From Myxosarcina sp. GI1 (GTDB lineage Bacteria > Cyanobacteriota > Cyanobacteriia > Cyanobacteriales > Xenococcaceae): DNA of 64,000 nt. Position numbers and translations under genes: made by a program. Location of the stretch: NCBI RefSeq assembly GCF_000756305.1, contig NZ_JRFE01000006.1, forward strand, positions 62,001-126,000, in the 5' to 3' direction. Under the pieces are notes generated by a model. The model saw only the letters and a list, made by a program, of their open reading frames with translations, did no database searches and was not told the origin of the DNA. Position 1 is the first letter of the stretch; the number at the start of each line of letters is the position of its first letter. This document shows positions 28,064 to 37,182 of the stretch, piece by piece.

Positions 28064-29170
28064 TTGTTAACCGCTCGTCTTAAAGAAACAAGACAAAGTA
28101 AAAGATCGCCAGCACACAAGATAGATAAAGCTTTTACTACACTTATGCCACCAGTTTACTTTTATATTCCTCTAGAAGATTGGCCTAGTTATAAAATTCC
28201 GCAATTCAAGAAAGCAGTGGATGTCAGTTCCTATCTTCAGAATGTGTGCATTGTTCCGACTTGCGTTGGCACTATCTACAGTTGGATTTTACAAACATAC
28301 CTTTGGCTCAAGATAAATGATTTTCCCTGCAAACTTACAGGAGTTCTACCCTCTAAAGGTATTGTTATTACATACTGGCAGTCTATACCCATCGACTTTA
28401 AGCCATCTCCAAAGTTGTTAGTTGTAAGTGTTTTGGCTGACGGAGTTTACCCTCATCCCTACACTCAACTTCGTGTTGTCCAAAATCCTCAACAGTCACT
28501 ATTTTTTTCTAACAGCTACTATATTCCTCACTGGCCTCAACCTGGTATGATTCCTCGCAGCCCTAGTAGAGCCGATCGATTTGAAAATATCGGCTTTTTC
28601 GGTGCCATCTCAAATTTATCGCCAGAGCTTAAAAGCTTATCCTGGCAATCTCAGCTTGAGAAACTTGGATTGAAGTGGAGTATCGTAAAACCCAATTACT
28701 GGAATGATTACAGCAACATTGATGCCGTGCTGGCTGTTCGAGACTTTGAAAAACGTGACTATTTTCAAAAGCCTGCCACCAAGTTATTCAATGCTTGGCA
28801 TTCAGGGGTACCTGCTATTCTAGGGTGTGAATCTGCCTTTCAGGCAGAACGTAAAAGCGACCTGGATTACATTGAAGTTTCTTCTGCAGATGAAGTTATA
28901 GCTGCTCTCAAACGACTTCGGGATGACGCGAATTTGCGTCAGGAAATGATTGAGAATGGTCGATTACGAGCCCAGGAAACTAGTATCAAAAGCCTCACAG
29001 CGCGATGGCGTGACTTTATCACACAGGTAGCGCTACCTGCTTATGAAGACTGGTGTTCAGCTTCTTATTTGAATCAACAATCTTTATTTATACAGCGGTT
29101 TTTAGCCAAAAAGATCGATGGGATCGACCATCGCTTTAAGAAAATCTTCACTGCTGCAAGAGACTGTTAA
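28064..29170 (+). CDS. Putative glycosyltransferase (GT-B-like C-terminus)
   Basis: The longest frame begins at a TTG (28064) but the first 27 residues are basic and poorly conserved-looking. ATG 28145 (MPPVYFYIPLEDWPSYKIPQ) is the more natural start and gives 341 residues. Neither has a clear ribosome binding site. The C-terminal part, KPATKLFNAWHSGVPAILGCESAFQAERKSDL trimmed here to its key motifs (KPATKLFNAWHSGVPAIL and a following acceptor loop), then IEVSSADEVIAALKRLRDD, has the look of a GT-B sugar-nucleotide half. Base composition changes here: it is clearly more GC-rich than the genes to the left. Confidence 0.65.
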   Translation: MLTARLKETRQSKRSPAHKIDKAFTTLMPPVYFYIPLEDWPSYKIPQFKKAVDVSSYLQNVCIVPTCVGTIYSWILQTYLWLKINDFPCKLTGVLPSKGIVITYWQSIPIDFKPSPKLLVVSVLADGVYPHPYTQLRVVQNPQQSLFFSNSYYIPHWPQPGMIPRSPSRADRFENIGFFGAISNLSPELKSLSWQSQLEKLGLKWSIVKPNYWNDYSNIDAVLAVRDFEKRDYFQKPATKLFNAWHSGVPAILGCESAFQAERKSDLDYIEVSSADEVIAALKRLRDDANLRQEMIENGRLRAQETSIKSLTARWRDFITQVALPAYEDWCSASYLNQQSLFIQRFLAKKIDGIDHRFKKIFTAARDC

Positions 29171-29438
29171 ATTCATCAATAATAAAGCTGTTTTTTATCA
29201 AAAATTTATAATAATAGCAGTAAATTATGAAAAAATAGTAGAAGGGTATGATTACCAAATTATTAAACAACTGGATCTCTTAATTAATCATCCTTTAATG
29301 ATTCTGACAGAGTATAAAAATCTCACATATTGGGAAACCTTTAAATTAGTGATTAAGTTAAGAAAAAATTACAAAATTTTTGCAACCAGTGATAATATTC
29401 TCGCTGTTGACATAGGTTTCAATCGATTAGTTTCATAG
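29118..29438 (+). pseudogene. Possible gene remnant or small unknown protein
   Basis: This 106-codon frame overlaps the end of the previous gene by 53 bases in another phase. The part after 29170 reads as a plausible alpha/beta fold fragment (KLVIKLRKNYKIFATSDNIL). The composition is AT-rich, unlike the flanking genes on both sides. It could be the C-terminal leftover of a displaced glycosyltransferase or a real small gene starting inside the overlap. Confidence 0.3.
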
Positions 29439-29629
29439 AAATAGAAATAAATAATAATTGTGTGTGTGGCGAATGAAAGTTATACGAAAAGCCATAAAGT
29501 CTATAGAAAATGGCTTTTTATCTTTTCCAGAGAGAGAGTTTACTCAGAAGTTAAAACAGAGGAAGCAACTACATTTAAGATTATGGATCGACTTCGTTGG
29601 AAAGGTTTTAAAGTGAAGGGTCGTTACCG
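29171..29629. other. 459-bp stretch with small frames, possibly gene remnants
   Basis: No full-length gene is present. A plus-strand frame overlapping the previous gene continues to 29438, with about 88 residues beyond its stop (INHPLMILTEYKNLTYWETF, KIFATSDNILAVD). A separate ATG frame at 29473-29616 could give a 47-residue basic peptide. Both look like protein but match nothing I know. The simplest reading is decayed or truncated genes between two more GC-rich genes. Confidence 0.45.
29473..29616 (+). CDS. Possible 47-residue basic peptide or N-terminal gene fragment
   Basis: An ATG frame encodes MKVIRKAIKSIENGFLSFPE and continues with a Lys/Arg-rich amphipathic stretch, ending FVGKVLK at TGA 29614-29616. 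It looks like the start of a larger transferase cut short. A competing frame from GTG 29466 (or 29460) to TGA 29633 overlaps it and touches the next ATG in an ATGA overlap. I cannot decide between them from sequence alone. Confidence 0.25.
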   Translation: MKVIRKAIKSIENGFLSFPEREFTQKLKQRKQLHLRLWIDFVGKVLK

Positions 29630-31270
29630 ATGATTATTGATGCGCGATCGCTCTCTCTAGACAAAATTATCGAAGCAGACATCTGTATTGTCGGAGCAGG
29701 AGTAGCAGGAATTACTCTAGCTCGTGAATTCATCAATCAGAATGTTCGGGTTTGTCTAGTAGAAAGTGGTGGAATGGAATCAGCTCCTGATACCCAATCT
29801 CTGTGTGAGGGAAAGATAATCGGCGATCGATATCCCGATTTAAAGAAAGGTCGTCGTCGTCAGTTTGGCGGCACTTCCCATGCTTGGGAAGCGCCCGTTG
29901 GCTACAAAAAATTTGGCTGGCGGTGTATTCCTTTAGACGAGATTGATTTTGAACAGCGGGATTGGCTACCTTACAGCGGTTGGCCGTTCACCAAGTCTCA
30001 CCTCGATTCATTTTACCAGCGTGCCCATCAAGTCTGTCAGCTTGGCCCATTTACTTACCGCGTTGAAGATTGGGAGGGGTCTGCCGGACGTCGTTTGCCT
30101 CTTAATAGCGATCGCTTAATGACTACTATGAGCCAGTATGCCTCTCGTAACCCCTTCACCCAAGAGTATCGAGAGGAGATTGGACGAACTGAAAATATTA
30201 TGACTTTGCTTCATGCCACAGTTATCGAAATTGAAACTGATGAAGCAGCTCATACGGTTACTCGTCTGCGAGCAGCCTGCATAGGGGGTAAACAGTTTTG
30301 GCTCTCAGCTAAGGTGTTTATCCTAGCAACCGGTGGCATTGAAAATGCCCGATTGCTATTGCTCTCCAGTCAAAGACAACAAGCAGGGCTGGGCAATCAA
30401 CATGATTTGGTAGGTCGCTATTTTATGGAACGGCCAATCGTGAGTTGTGGGATGCTGATTCCTTACAGTCGCAAACTCTTCGATAGGACGGGGTTATACG
30501 ACGTTGTTTCCGTAAAGGGTGTCCCTGTAATGGCAAGGGTCAGACTGACAGATGAGATCATGCGCCGCGAACAACTGCTCAACAACGGCGCGCAGTTATT
30601 TCCCAGACCTCAACCTCGACAAAAAGCATCGACCCAGGCTCTCAGGTCTCTGCTAAAGTCCATGGGTCGTGCTGAATTATCCCAAGATATTCTCAAGAGT
30701 CTAATTACAGTCATTCGTGGGGGCGATTACATTGCCGCCGCTGCCTTTTGGAGTGCGATACGGCAGCTACCTGGTTTGCGTCGAGGAGACTGGTCTTATC
30801 TACCATATGAGAAGCAACGATTTTCGATGTTTGAGGTAATTTATCAGATCGAACAAGCACCAAATCCTAATAATCGCGTTGTTCTTACCAGCGATCGCGA
30901 TTTTTTAGGGCAAAACAAAGCAGAAATTCATTGGCGGTTGAATGATATAGATTTGCGCACGGTCGAGCGAGTTCGAGAAATTTGGGTAGAAGAATTTGCT
31001 AAAGCCAAATTGGGAGATTTTAAGCTTTCGACGAGTCAAGGAAAACTAAACTTTGAACAACCTGCCATGTATCATCATATGGGAACGACTCGGATGCACG
31101 ATAATCCGCAAAAGGGAGTTGTAGATGCTGACTGCCGAGTTCATGGCATGACCAACCTGTTTATTGCTGGTAGTTCTGTTTTTCCAACATCGGGTTATGC
31201 CAATCCTACTTTGACAATAATCGCTCTAGCAATTCGACTGGCAGAGAAAATTAAAATTTTAATGACTTAA
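29630..31270 (+). CDS. GMC-family FAD-dependent oxidoreductase
   Basis: This 546-residue flavoenzyme has the FAD-binding Rossmann motif DICIVGAGVAGITLAREF at residues about 16-33, the acidic VESGG, a second FAD block FILATGGIENARLLL, and the C-terminal GMC block MYHHMGTTRMHD with the active-site histidines and SSVFPTSGYANPTLTI. It would oxidise an alcohol group, in this context probably a sugar hydroxyl of a precursor or the polymer. No Tat or Sec signal is seen. Composition is GC-richer than in the flanking polysaccharide genes. The ATG overlaps a TGA in ATGA. Confidence 0.92.
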   Translation: MIIDARSLSLDKIIEADICIVGAGVAGITLAREFINQNVRVCLVESGGMESAPDTQSLCEGKIIGDRYPDLKKGRRRQFGGTSHAWEAPVGYKKFGWRCIPLDEIDFEQRDWLPYSGWPFTKSHLDSFYQRAHQVCQLGPFTYRVEDWEGSAGRRLPLNSDRLMTTMSQYASRNPFTQEYREEIGRTENIMTLLHATVIEIETDEAAHTVTRLRAACIGGKQFWLSAKVFILATGGIENARLLLLSSQRQQAGLGNQHDLVGRYFMERPIVSCGMLIPYSRKLFDRTGLYDVVSVKGVPVMARVRLTDEIMRREQLLNNGAQLFPRPQPRQKASTQALRSLLKSMGRAELSQDILKSLITVIRGGDYIAAAAFWSAIRQLPGLRRGDWSYLPYEKQRFSMFEVIYQIEQAPNPNNRVVLTSDRDFLGQNKAEIHWRLNDIDLRTVERVREIWVEEFAKAKLGDFKLSTSQGKLNFEQPAMYHHMGTTRMHDNPQKGVVDADCRVHGMTNLFIAGSSVFPTSGYANPTLTIIALAIRLAEKIKILMT

Positions 31271-31284
31271 TAATCATAAATAAA

Positions 31285-32373
31285 ATGATCAAAATTGGTG
31301 TAGTCGGCGCAAATGGATTCATTGGCAATCGAATAGTGGAGATTTTAGATCGAGACAGAACAATAGAAATCTGTCCAATTTTTCGCACGGTAGAAGCAAT
31401 GTCTCACTCGCCTTATTGTAGTTTAGATTGTCGTATTGCAAATGCCTTAGATCGAGGTGCTTTAGAAACAGCATTTCAAGGCTGTGAAGTTATAATTCAT
31501 TCAATTCTTGGTAGTTCTGGATTGATTCGCGCTAGTGTGACAACTGCCTATCATGCCGCACAAAAAGCTGGTGTGCGCCGCCTGATTTATCTAAGTTCGA
31601 TGTGCGTTCATAGCCAATGTCCACCTCCAGGAACAACAGAAAAAAGTCCTCTAAGTAAAGAGCAACCTTTTCCTTATAACGCTGCCAAAGTAGAGGCGGA
31701 AAGAAGGCTGATGAAACTAAGAGCACGAGGTTCTGTAGAAGTGGTCATTTTCAGACCTGGTATTGTTTTTGGGCCGCGATCGCGTTGGGTAAGGGAACTA
31801 GCCGAACAACTTTTACAGGGGACTGCCTATTTGGTCGATGAAGGAAAAGGCATTTGTAATACAGTTTATGTTGATAATTTAGTAGAAGCAATTCGCCTTG
31901 CAATTTATGTAAAAGAAGCCGATAAGCAAGCTTTTTTTGTTGGGGATAAGGAAACAGTTACTTGGTTAGAATTTTACCGTCCTTTTGCTGAAGCCCTGGG
32001 AATCGAGCCTCTTAAAGTTTCTAATGTTGATGTGCCTGAATTTTCCATTCCAAGTTGGAAGCAAAAACTTAAAACGAATATATGGAATTTAGAATTAACG
32101 CAAAAATTACTATCGCTTATTTCTGATAAATTAAAGCAAACAATAAAAAAAAGAATTCTTAAGAAAAGCTTATTTCTAAATTTCAACCCTCAAACACAAT
32201 CATCAAAGCCGCAAACTGTTGTGACAAAAGAAATGGCATTATTACAACAGTCTCAGTACAAACTTCCTTGGAAAAAAGCAGAAAAAATTTTAGGTTATAA
32301 ACCAACTGTTTCTTTTCAAAATGGTTGTCGTCATTCTATTGATTGGTTGATTTTAAATAATTATTTAAAGTAA
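31285..32373 (+). CDS. NAD-dependent epimerase/dehydratase (extended SDR)
   Basis: This 362-residue extended short-chain dehydrogenase has the nucleotide-binding GVVGANGFIGNRIVEIL at the N-terminus, LIYLSSMCVH with the catalytic Ser, YNAAKVEAE with the YxxxK dyad, and VIFRPGIVFGPRSRWV. Such enzymes epimerise, dehydrate or reduce nucleotide sugars. It starts 14 bases after the GMC oxidoreductase, so the two may form a sugar-modifying pair. The C-terminal 60 residues are AT-rich and less conserved in appearance. Confidence 0.9.
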   Translation: MIKIGVVGANGFIGNRIVEILDRDRTIEICPIFRTVEAMSHSPYCSLDCRIANALDRGALETAFQGCEVIIHSILGSSGLIRASVTTAYHAAQKAGVRRLIYLSSMCVHSQCPPPGTTEKSPLSKEQPFPYNAAKVEAERRLMKLRARGSVEVVIFRPGIVFGPRSRWVRELAEQLLQGTAYLVDEGKGICNTVYVDNLVEAIRLAIYVKEADKQAFFVGDKETVTWLEFYRPFAEALGIEPLKVSNVDVPEFSIPSWKQKLKTNIWNLELTQKLLSLISDKLKQTIKKRILKKSLFLNFNPQTQSSKPQTVVTKEMALLQQSQYKLPWKKAEKILGYKPTVSFQNGCRHSIDWLILNNYLK

Positions 32374-32405
32374 CCACACTCTAAATAAAAACTACAAATA
32401 AAAAA

Positions 32406-33494
32406 ATGAATAAATTCAAGAAACTCTTAGGGATAGATTTATTTCGAGGGTTAGCAGTTTTTGCAGTAATTATTTTACATACTGATGAAGGAGTTGATAT
32501 TTTACCTACTGCTTGGTCATGGGTAGTCAAATTTTCTTTTTTTGCAGTTCCTTTTTTTTTGGCTACTGCTTTCTATTTATCAACTAGAAAGCTTTATTAC
32601 TTTAACAATAAATATAAATTTAGTTCACGGCTCTATCGTCTTTTAATCCCTTATATTTGTTGGTCAATTTTTTATCTAGTTTATAAAACTGCTAAATATT
32701 TTGCTGCAGGAGAATCTGACAGAATTATAAATTTATTTAGCGATCCCGTAGGATTGTTTTTTTTCGGGGGAGCGGCTTTTCATTTGTATTTTTTACCTTT
32801 ACTTGCAACAGGAACATTTACTCTCAAATTAATAGAATACTTCATTCGTAACAAAACTTCTACAAAAACAATAGTTTGGTTATCTTTAGCTAGTCTGATA
32901 CTATATCAGGTAGTTTTGTCATCTAATAATGCTTTTATAAACGGAGAAAATATTGCCTTCAAGTATTGGTTGAAATATATTTTACCTTCGGAAAGTTTAT
33001 CTCCAATCATTAGAGTATTTTTTGTCGCAATAGCTTTTATGATTCGCTGTTTACCATATGCGACGGTTGCTGCTCTTATAAACCATCCAGATAATCAAAA
33101 GTTTAGCAACAAACTTATAGAGCAAAGTTTTGCTATTTGGTTGATAGCATTTATTACTTGTAATGCTTTTGGTCAATTTTTGCTGCCTTCTGCTCTTGAG
33201 GAACTTTTTCGAGGCTACACGGCTTTATTGGCTGCGATCGCAGTTTCTCGAGTTTTACAAGAAAGTTACTTGCTTGCTAGTTTAGGAAAGTGTTCTTTTG
33301 GAATTTATTTTATTCATTTGTTTTTCGTAGAGACATTTCAGTCAATTGCTGTTAGATTTTTTCCTAATTACGGAGCGCAAATAAATACATTAACTCTGTT
33401 GATTGTTTCTATCTTAATTTTCACAATTAGCTGGATAGTTACCAATTTACTGATGCGATCTAAGAAGCTATCTCAATTATTATATAGTTATTGA
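32406..33494 (+). CDS. Membrane acyltransferase (acyltransferase 3 family)
   Basis: This 362-residue protein has about ten hydrophobic segments and the family start LLGIDLFRGLAVFAVIILHT with the Arg and His used in catalysis, and a late FGIYFIHLFFVET block. These enzymes transfer acetyl or succinyl groups from the cytoplasm to glycans at the membrane (OafA/OpgC-like). It is one of three such genes in the locus. It ends 3 bases before the next ATG. Confidence 0.88.
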   Translation: MNKFKKLLGIDLFRGLAVFAVIILHTDEGVDILPTAWSWVVKFSFFAVPFFLATAFYLSTRKLYYFNNKYKFSSRLYRLLIPYICWSIFYLVYKTAKYFAAGESDRIINLFSDPVGLFFFGGAAFHLYFLPLLATGTFTLKLIEYFIRNKTSTKTIVWLSLASLILYQVVLSSNNAFINGENIAFKYWLKYILPSESLSPIIRVFFVAIAFMIRCLPYATVAALINHPDNQKFSNKLIEQSFAIWLIAFITCNAFGQFLLPSALEELFRGYTALLAAIAVSRVLQESYLLASLGKCSFGIYFIHLFFVETFQSIAVRFFPNYGAQINTLTLLIVSILIFTISWIVTNLLMRSKKLSQLLYSY

Positions 33495-33497
33495 TTT

Positions 33498-34739
33498 ATG
33501 AAAATTTTGCATCTCAGTACTTCAGATATTGAAGGCGGTGCTGCTCGCGCTAGTTATCGACTGCATCAGGCTTTATTGTCTAAAAAAAGCGATTCTCAAA
33601 TGTTGGTAAGAGCAAAATTTAGTTCCGATCGAGAAGTAATTGCCGAAAAAAGCCTTTTGACAAAATTAGGTCCTCCAACTACTAGTTGGCCGCTCCGTTT
33701 TTATCCACAACGCGATCGGGCTATGTTTTCTGTGCAGTGGTTTCCCGATATACTATCTAAAAAAGTTAAATCAATTAATCCAGACATTATTAATTTACAT
33801 TGGGTTTGCAATGGCTTTTTGCAAATAGAAACTTTGGCAAAATTTAATAAACCCATAGTCTGGACGTTACACGATATGTGGGCATTTACAGGTGGATGTC
33901 ATTATGCGGGAGATTGTGACAACTACCAACATACTTGTGGTAGCTGTCCTCATTTAAAAAGTAACCAAAAGCAAGATTTATCTTTTTGGACCAAACTACG
34001 CAAAGAGAAAGCTTGGTATAAGTTAAATCTAACTATCGTCAGTCCCAGTCAGTGGTTAGGTGAATGCGCGCGTAATAGTTCTTTATTTAAAAATAAACCA
34101 GTAACAGTAATTCCTCATGGACTAGATCTTAAGAAGTATCAGCCAATTGACAAGTCTATAGCAAGGACGATTTTGCATTTACCTTTAGACAAAAAGTTAG
34201 TCTTGTTTAGTGCGGTAACTGGAACTAGCGATTTAAGAAAAGGATTTCCTCTTCTCGAAGCAGCTTTGCAGTCTCTCAGTCAATCTGTCTGGCAAGATAA
34301 AATCGAGCTAGTTGTAGTAGGCTCAGCTAATATTAACCACTTTTCTAATCTAGGATTTAAAGTTCATTGTCTCGGACAATTTTATGACGATCTCTCTCTA
34401 GCTGTTGCTTATTCTGCCGTAGATGTTACGGTTATTCCTTCCACACAAGAAGCATTCGGACAAATTGCTTCTGAATCTCTTGCCTGTGGTAGTCCAGTAG
34501 TTGCTTTTAATACTACGGGGATATTAGATATTGTCAAACACCAACAGGACGGTTATCTAGCAGTCCCTTTTGAAATTCAAGATTTAGCCAGAGGAATTAC
34601 CTGGATATTAGAAGATTCTCAGCGTTATTTACAACTATGCACTCGCGCCCGTCAAAAAGCAGAACGAGCGTTTCCTTGGTCGACACAAGCCGACCGATAT
34701 CTGTCTTTGTATGATGAAATACTATCTAAAAATAAATAA
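33498..34739 (+). CDS. GT4-family glycosyltransferase
   Basis: This 413-residue GT-B enzyme starts MKILHLSTSDIEGGAARASY, has the acceptor-side HDMWAFTGGCHYAGDC block with a Cys-rich GDCDNYQHTCGSCPHL loop typical of WcaC-like transferases, PHGLDLKKYQP and the donor-site EAFGQIASESLACGSPVV with the EX7E pair. It retains the sugar configuration of its NDP donor. It is translationally close to the acyltransferase before it. Confidence 0.92.
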   Translation: MKILHLSTSDIEGGAARASYRLHQALLSKKSDSQMLVRAKFSSDREVIAEKSLLTKLGPPTTSWPLRFYPQRDRAMFSVQWFPDILSKKVKSINPDIINLHWVCNGFLQIETLAKFNKPIVWTLHDMWAFTGGCHYAGDCDNYQHTCGSCPHLKSNQKQDLSFWTKLRKEKAWYKLNLTIVSPSQWLGECARNSSLFKNKPVTVIPHGLDLKKYQPIDKSIARTILHLPLDKKLVLFSAVTGTSDLRKGFPLLEAALQSLSQSVWQDKIELVVVGSANINHFSNLGFKVHCLGQFYDDLSLAVAYSAVDVTVIPSTQEAFGQIASESLACGSPVVAFNTTGILDIVKHQQDGYLAVPFEIQDLARGITWILEDSQRYLQLCTRARQKAERAFPWSTQADRYLSLYDEILSKNK

Positions 34740-34802
34740 ATATGCTTAAATATTTAAAGCATAAAACACAAATATTACCCAAGTGCTCAATTAGCTTAGA
34801 AA

Positions 34803-36071
34803 ATGGAAATTAATAACAACATAGCTAATGGTAGCGAGCGAAAATTAATGCTTTTCGACCTGGCAATAGGAGGTCATCACGGTAATTATATCAAACATTT
34901 AATTGATTATTGGTGCCAGTATGACTCGCTTGGCAGTTTAGACCTTGTTGTTTTACCGAAGTTTTTAGAAATTCATCAAGAAGTAGTAAAAACTATCTCA
35001 ATATACAAGCATCCTAAAATTAGTTTGATAACTATAACCGAAACTGAAGCAAACGCTTTAAATTCAAGAAAATCTGGTTTGAATAGGCTAATTCGCAACT
35101 TTAAAGAATGGGATTTATTTTGTCATTATGCCAAACTACTTCAAACAACTCACAGCTTAATTATGTATTTGGATACCTGTGAGATACCGTTAGCAGCAGG
35201 AAAATTGTCTCCCTGTCCTTTTTCAGGAATATATTTTCGTCCTACCTTTCACTATAGTCAGTTTCCTGGCTACAAGAGTTCTTGGAAAGTTAAATTACAA
35301 GAGACTAGAGAAAGAATTACTTTGTCTCTAATTCTCCAACACCCACAATTAAAAAATATTTTTTGCCTCGATCCTTTTGCAGTTAAACATTTACAACACT
35401 TTTCTACTCAAACAAACATTGTTTATTTACCAGATCCCGTGGAAATTGATAATTTAAATAGTTTTGATTTGGCCAGTTATTTAAAAAAAAGTTTAGCGAT
35501 AGAGCCAGATAGAAAAGTTTTTCTGTTATTTGGAGCTTTAGATAGTCGTAAAGGAATCTATCAATTATTAGATGCTATTGCTCAGTTACCCGAAGATTTG
35601 TGTCAAAAATTATGTCTGCTTTTAGTTGGAGGAACTAATGCCACCGAGCGTGCCGAAATTAAGTTAAAGCTAGAAATAGTTTGTAAAGTCAAATCCATTC
35701 AAGTTATCGAACACTACGAGTTTGTCCCCGCAGAGGAAGTTTCTGCTTATTTTCAAATTGCCGATGTAATTCTAGCTCCCTATCAAAGACACGTAGGCAT
35801 GAGTGGTATTTTATTGCTCGCTGCTGCTGCTGGTAAACCCGTTCTAAGTTCCAACTATGGGCTGATGGGAGAAATGGTAAGAAGATACGAACTTGGTTTG
35901 AGTATCGATTCTACTGTCTCTGACGAAATTGTTAAAGGATTAACCAAATGTCTGAAAAAGCTGCCTCAACAAATTGGCGATAGCTCTAAAATGCAAGCTT
36001 TTGCCAAGATGAATTCAGCAGAAAATTATACCAATATTATTTTTGAAAATCTTAAGTTTGAACAAATGTAG
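34803..36071 (+). CDS. Glycosyltransferase, GT4-like
   Basis: This 422-residue protein starts near RKLMLFDLAIGGHHGNYIKH and has LLFGALDSRKGIYQLLDAI and YFQIADVILAPYQRHVGMSG in the C-terminal half, the usual GT-B donor half. The classic EX7E motif is not evident, so the family assignment is looser than for its neighbours. Position in an unbroken series of transferases supports a role in assembling the repeat unit. Confidence 0.8.
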   Translation: MEINNNIANGSERKLMLFDLAIGGHHGNYIKHLIDYWCQYDSLGSLDLVVLPKFLEIHQEVVKTISIYKHPKISLITITETEANALNSRKSGLNRLIRNFKEWDLFCHYAKLLQTTHSLIMYLDTCEIPLAAGKLSPCPFSGIYFRPTFHYSQFPGYKSSWKVKLQETRERITLSLILQHPQLKNIFCLDPFAVKHLQHFSTQTNIVYLPDPVEIDNLNSFDLASYLKKSLAIEPDRKVFLLFGALDSRKGIYQLLDAIAQLPEDLCQKLCLLLVGGTNATERAEIKLKLEIVCKVKSIQVIEHYEFVPAEEVSAYFQIADVILAPYQRHVGMSGILLLAAAAGKPVLSSNYGLMGEMVRRYELGLSIDSTVSDEIVKGLTKCLKKLPQQIGDSSKMQAFAKMNSAENYTNIIFENLKFEQM

Positions 36072-36121
36072 ATTAGTGTGTAATACGCTAAGTCTTGCTG
36101 TTATTTTTTGCGAGTAAATAA

Positions 36122-37120
36122 ATGACACTACCAATCGTTTTAATAATGTGCACGGAAGGCGGACAACTAGAAAGAGAATCATTGTTGATGGTTGAGAGTT
36201 TTCGTCGTTTTGCTGGCAATTTAAACAAACTACCTATTTATAGTTTTCAAGTTAGAGATAACAACGATGTATCTACCGAAACTTTAAAAGCTCTAAAGAC
36301 TTTTGGAGTGAAACATAAAAAAGTCGTCCTCAATTACAAGTATCCTAATTATCCATTAGCAAATAAACCTTTGCTCTGTGCTTATGCCGAACAAAACATT
36401 GATGCCGAAGTAATTGTCTTTTTAGATAGCGACTTAGTATTTTTTAGCGAACCAAAGGAATTTTTGCTTCCTGCGGAATATGATGTAGGAATTCGCCCAG
36501 AACATGAAAAGATGATTGGTTCTGAAGGCAAAGACGATCCTAACGATGAATATTGGCAACATCTCTATAGACTAGCAGGAGTTAAAAACAAAGAAACTTT
36601 TATTACTACTACAGTCGATCGCAAGAAAATCAAAGCTTTTTGGAATTCTGGAGTAGTTGCTGTTAGAAGAAGTGTTGGAATTTTTTCTGCTTGGGAAAAA
36701 ACTTTTCTCAAACTTCTTGAAGAAGGTTCAGAGATCGACAAGAAAAACTTCTACTACGAACAGTCAGCCTTGTCAGCAACCATTTGCGCTAAAACAGATC
36801 GTATATGGTGTTTTTCTAATAGCTATAACTATCCAATTCACTCTCATAACCTTATTTCAAAAGCGAATAGATTAAATAGTTTTGATGAAATTGTTTGTAT
36901 TCACGATCATCTTTTTCGAGCTAGAAAGGAATGGTATAGAGAACGAACTTGGGTCAAAACTTTAAAAAGACTAAAAAACTTTAACAAAAAGAATAATAAA
37001 TACCAGTGGCTATATCAATACTTAAACAAGCACAATTCAAATCCAAACCTTGCTCAAAGTTTTTTAGAATATGTTCTTTTTTTTCCTGGAATTCAGTGGT
37101 TATTACCTTACCAAAGATAA
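36122..37120 (+). CDS. Putative GT-A-type glycosyltransferase
   Basis: This 332-residue soluble protein has VIVFLDSDLVFFSEPKEFLLP, an acidic DxD-like metal site, near residue 103, and a later FWNSGVVAVRRSVGIF block that mirrors the FNSGV region of GT8-like enzymes. Its start PIVLIMCTEGGQLERESLLM is not one I can assign to a named family. The acceptor is unknown. Confidence 0.7.
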   Translation: MTLPIVLIMCTEGGQLERESLLMVESFRRFAGNLNKLPIYSFQVRDNNDVSTETLKALKTFGVKHKKVVLNYKYPNYPLANKPLLCAYAEQNIDAEVIVFLDSDLVFFSEPKEFLLPAEYDVGIRPEHEKMIGSEGKDDPNDEYWQHLYRLAGVKNKETFITTTVDRKKIKAFWNSGVVAVRRSVGIFSAWEKTFLKLLEEGSEIDKKNFYYEQSALSATICAKTDRIWCFSNSYNYPIHSHNLISKANRLNSFDEIVCIHDHLFRARKEWYRERTWVKTLKRLKNFNKKNNKYQWLYQYLNKHNSNPNLAQSFLEYVLFFPGIQWLLPYQR

Positions 37121-37182
37121 ATTGATAAATATAAACGCAATTTGTACATTTGTGTTAATTAAACAATGATTATGTAGCAAAA

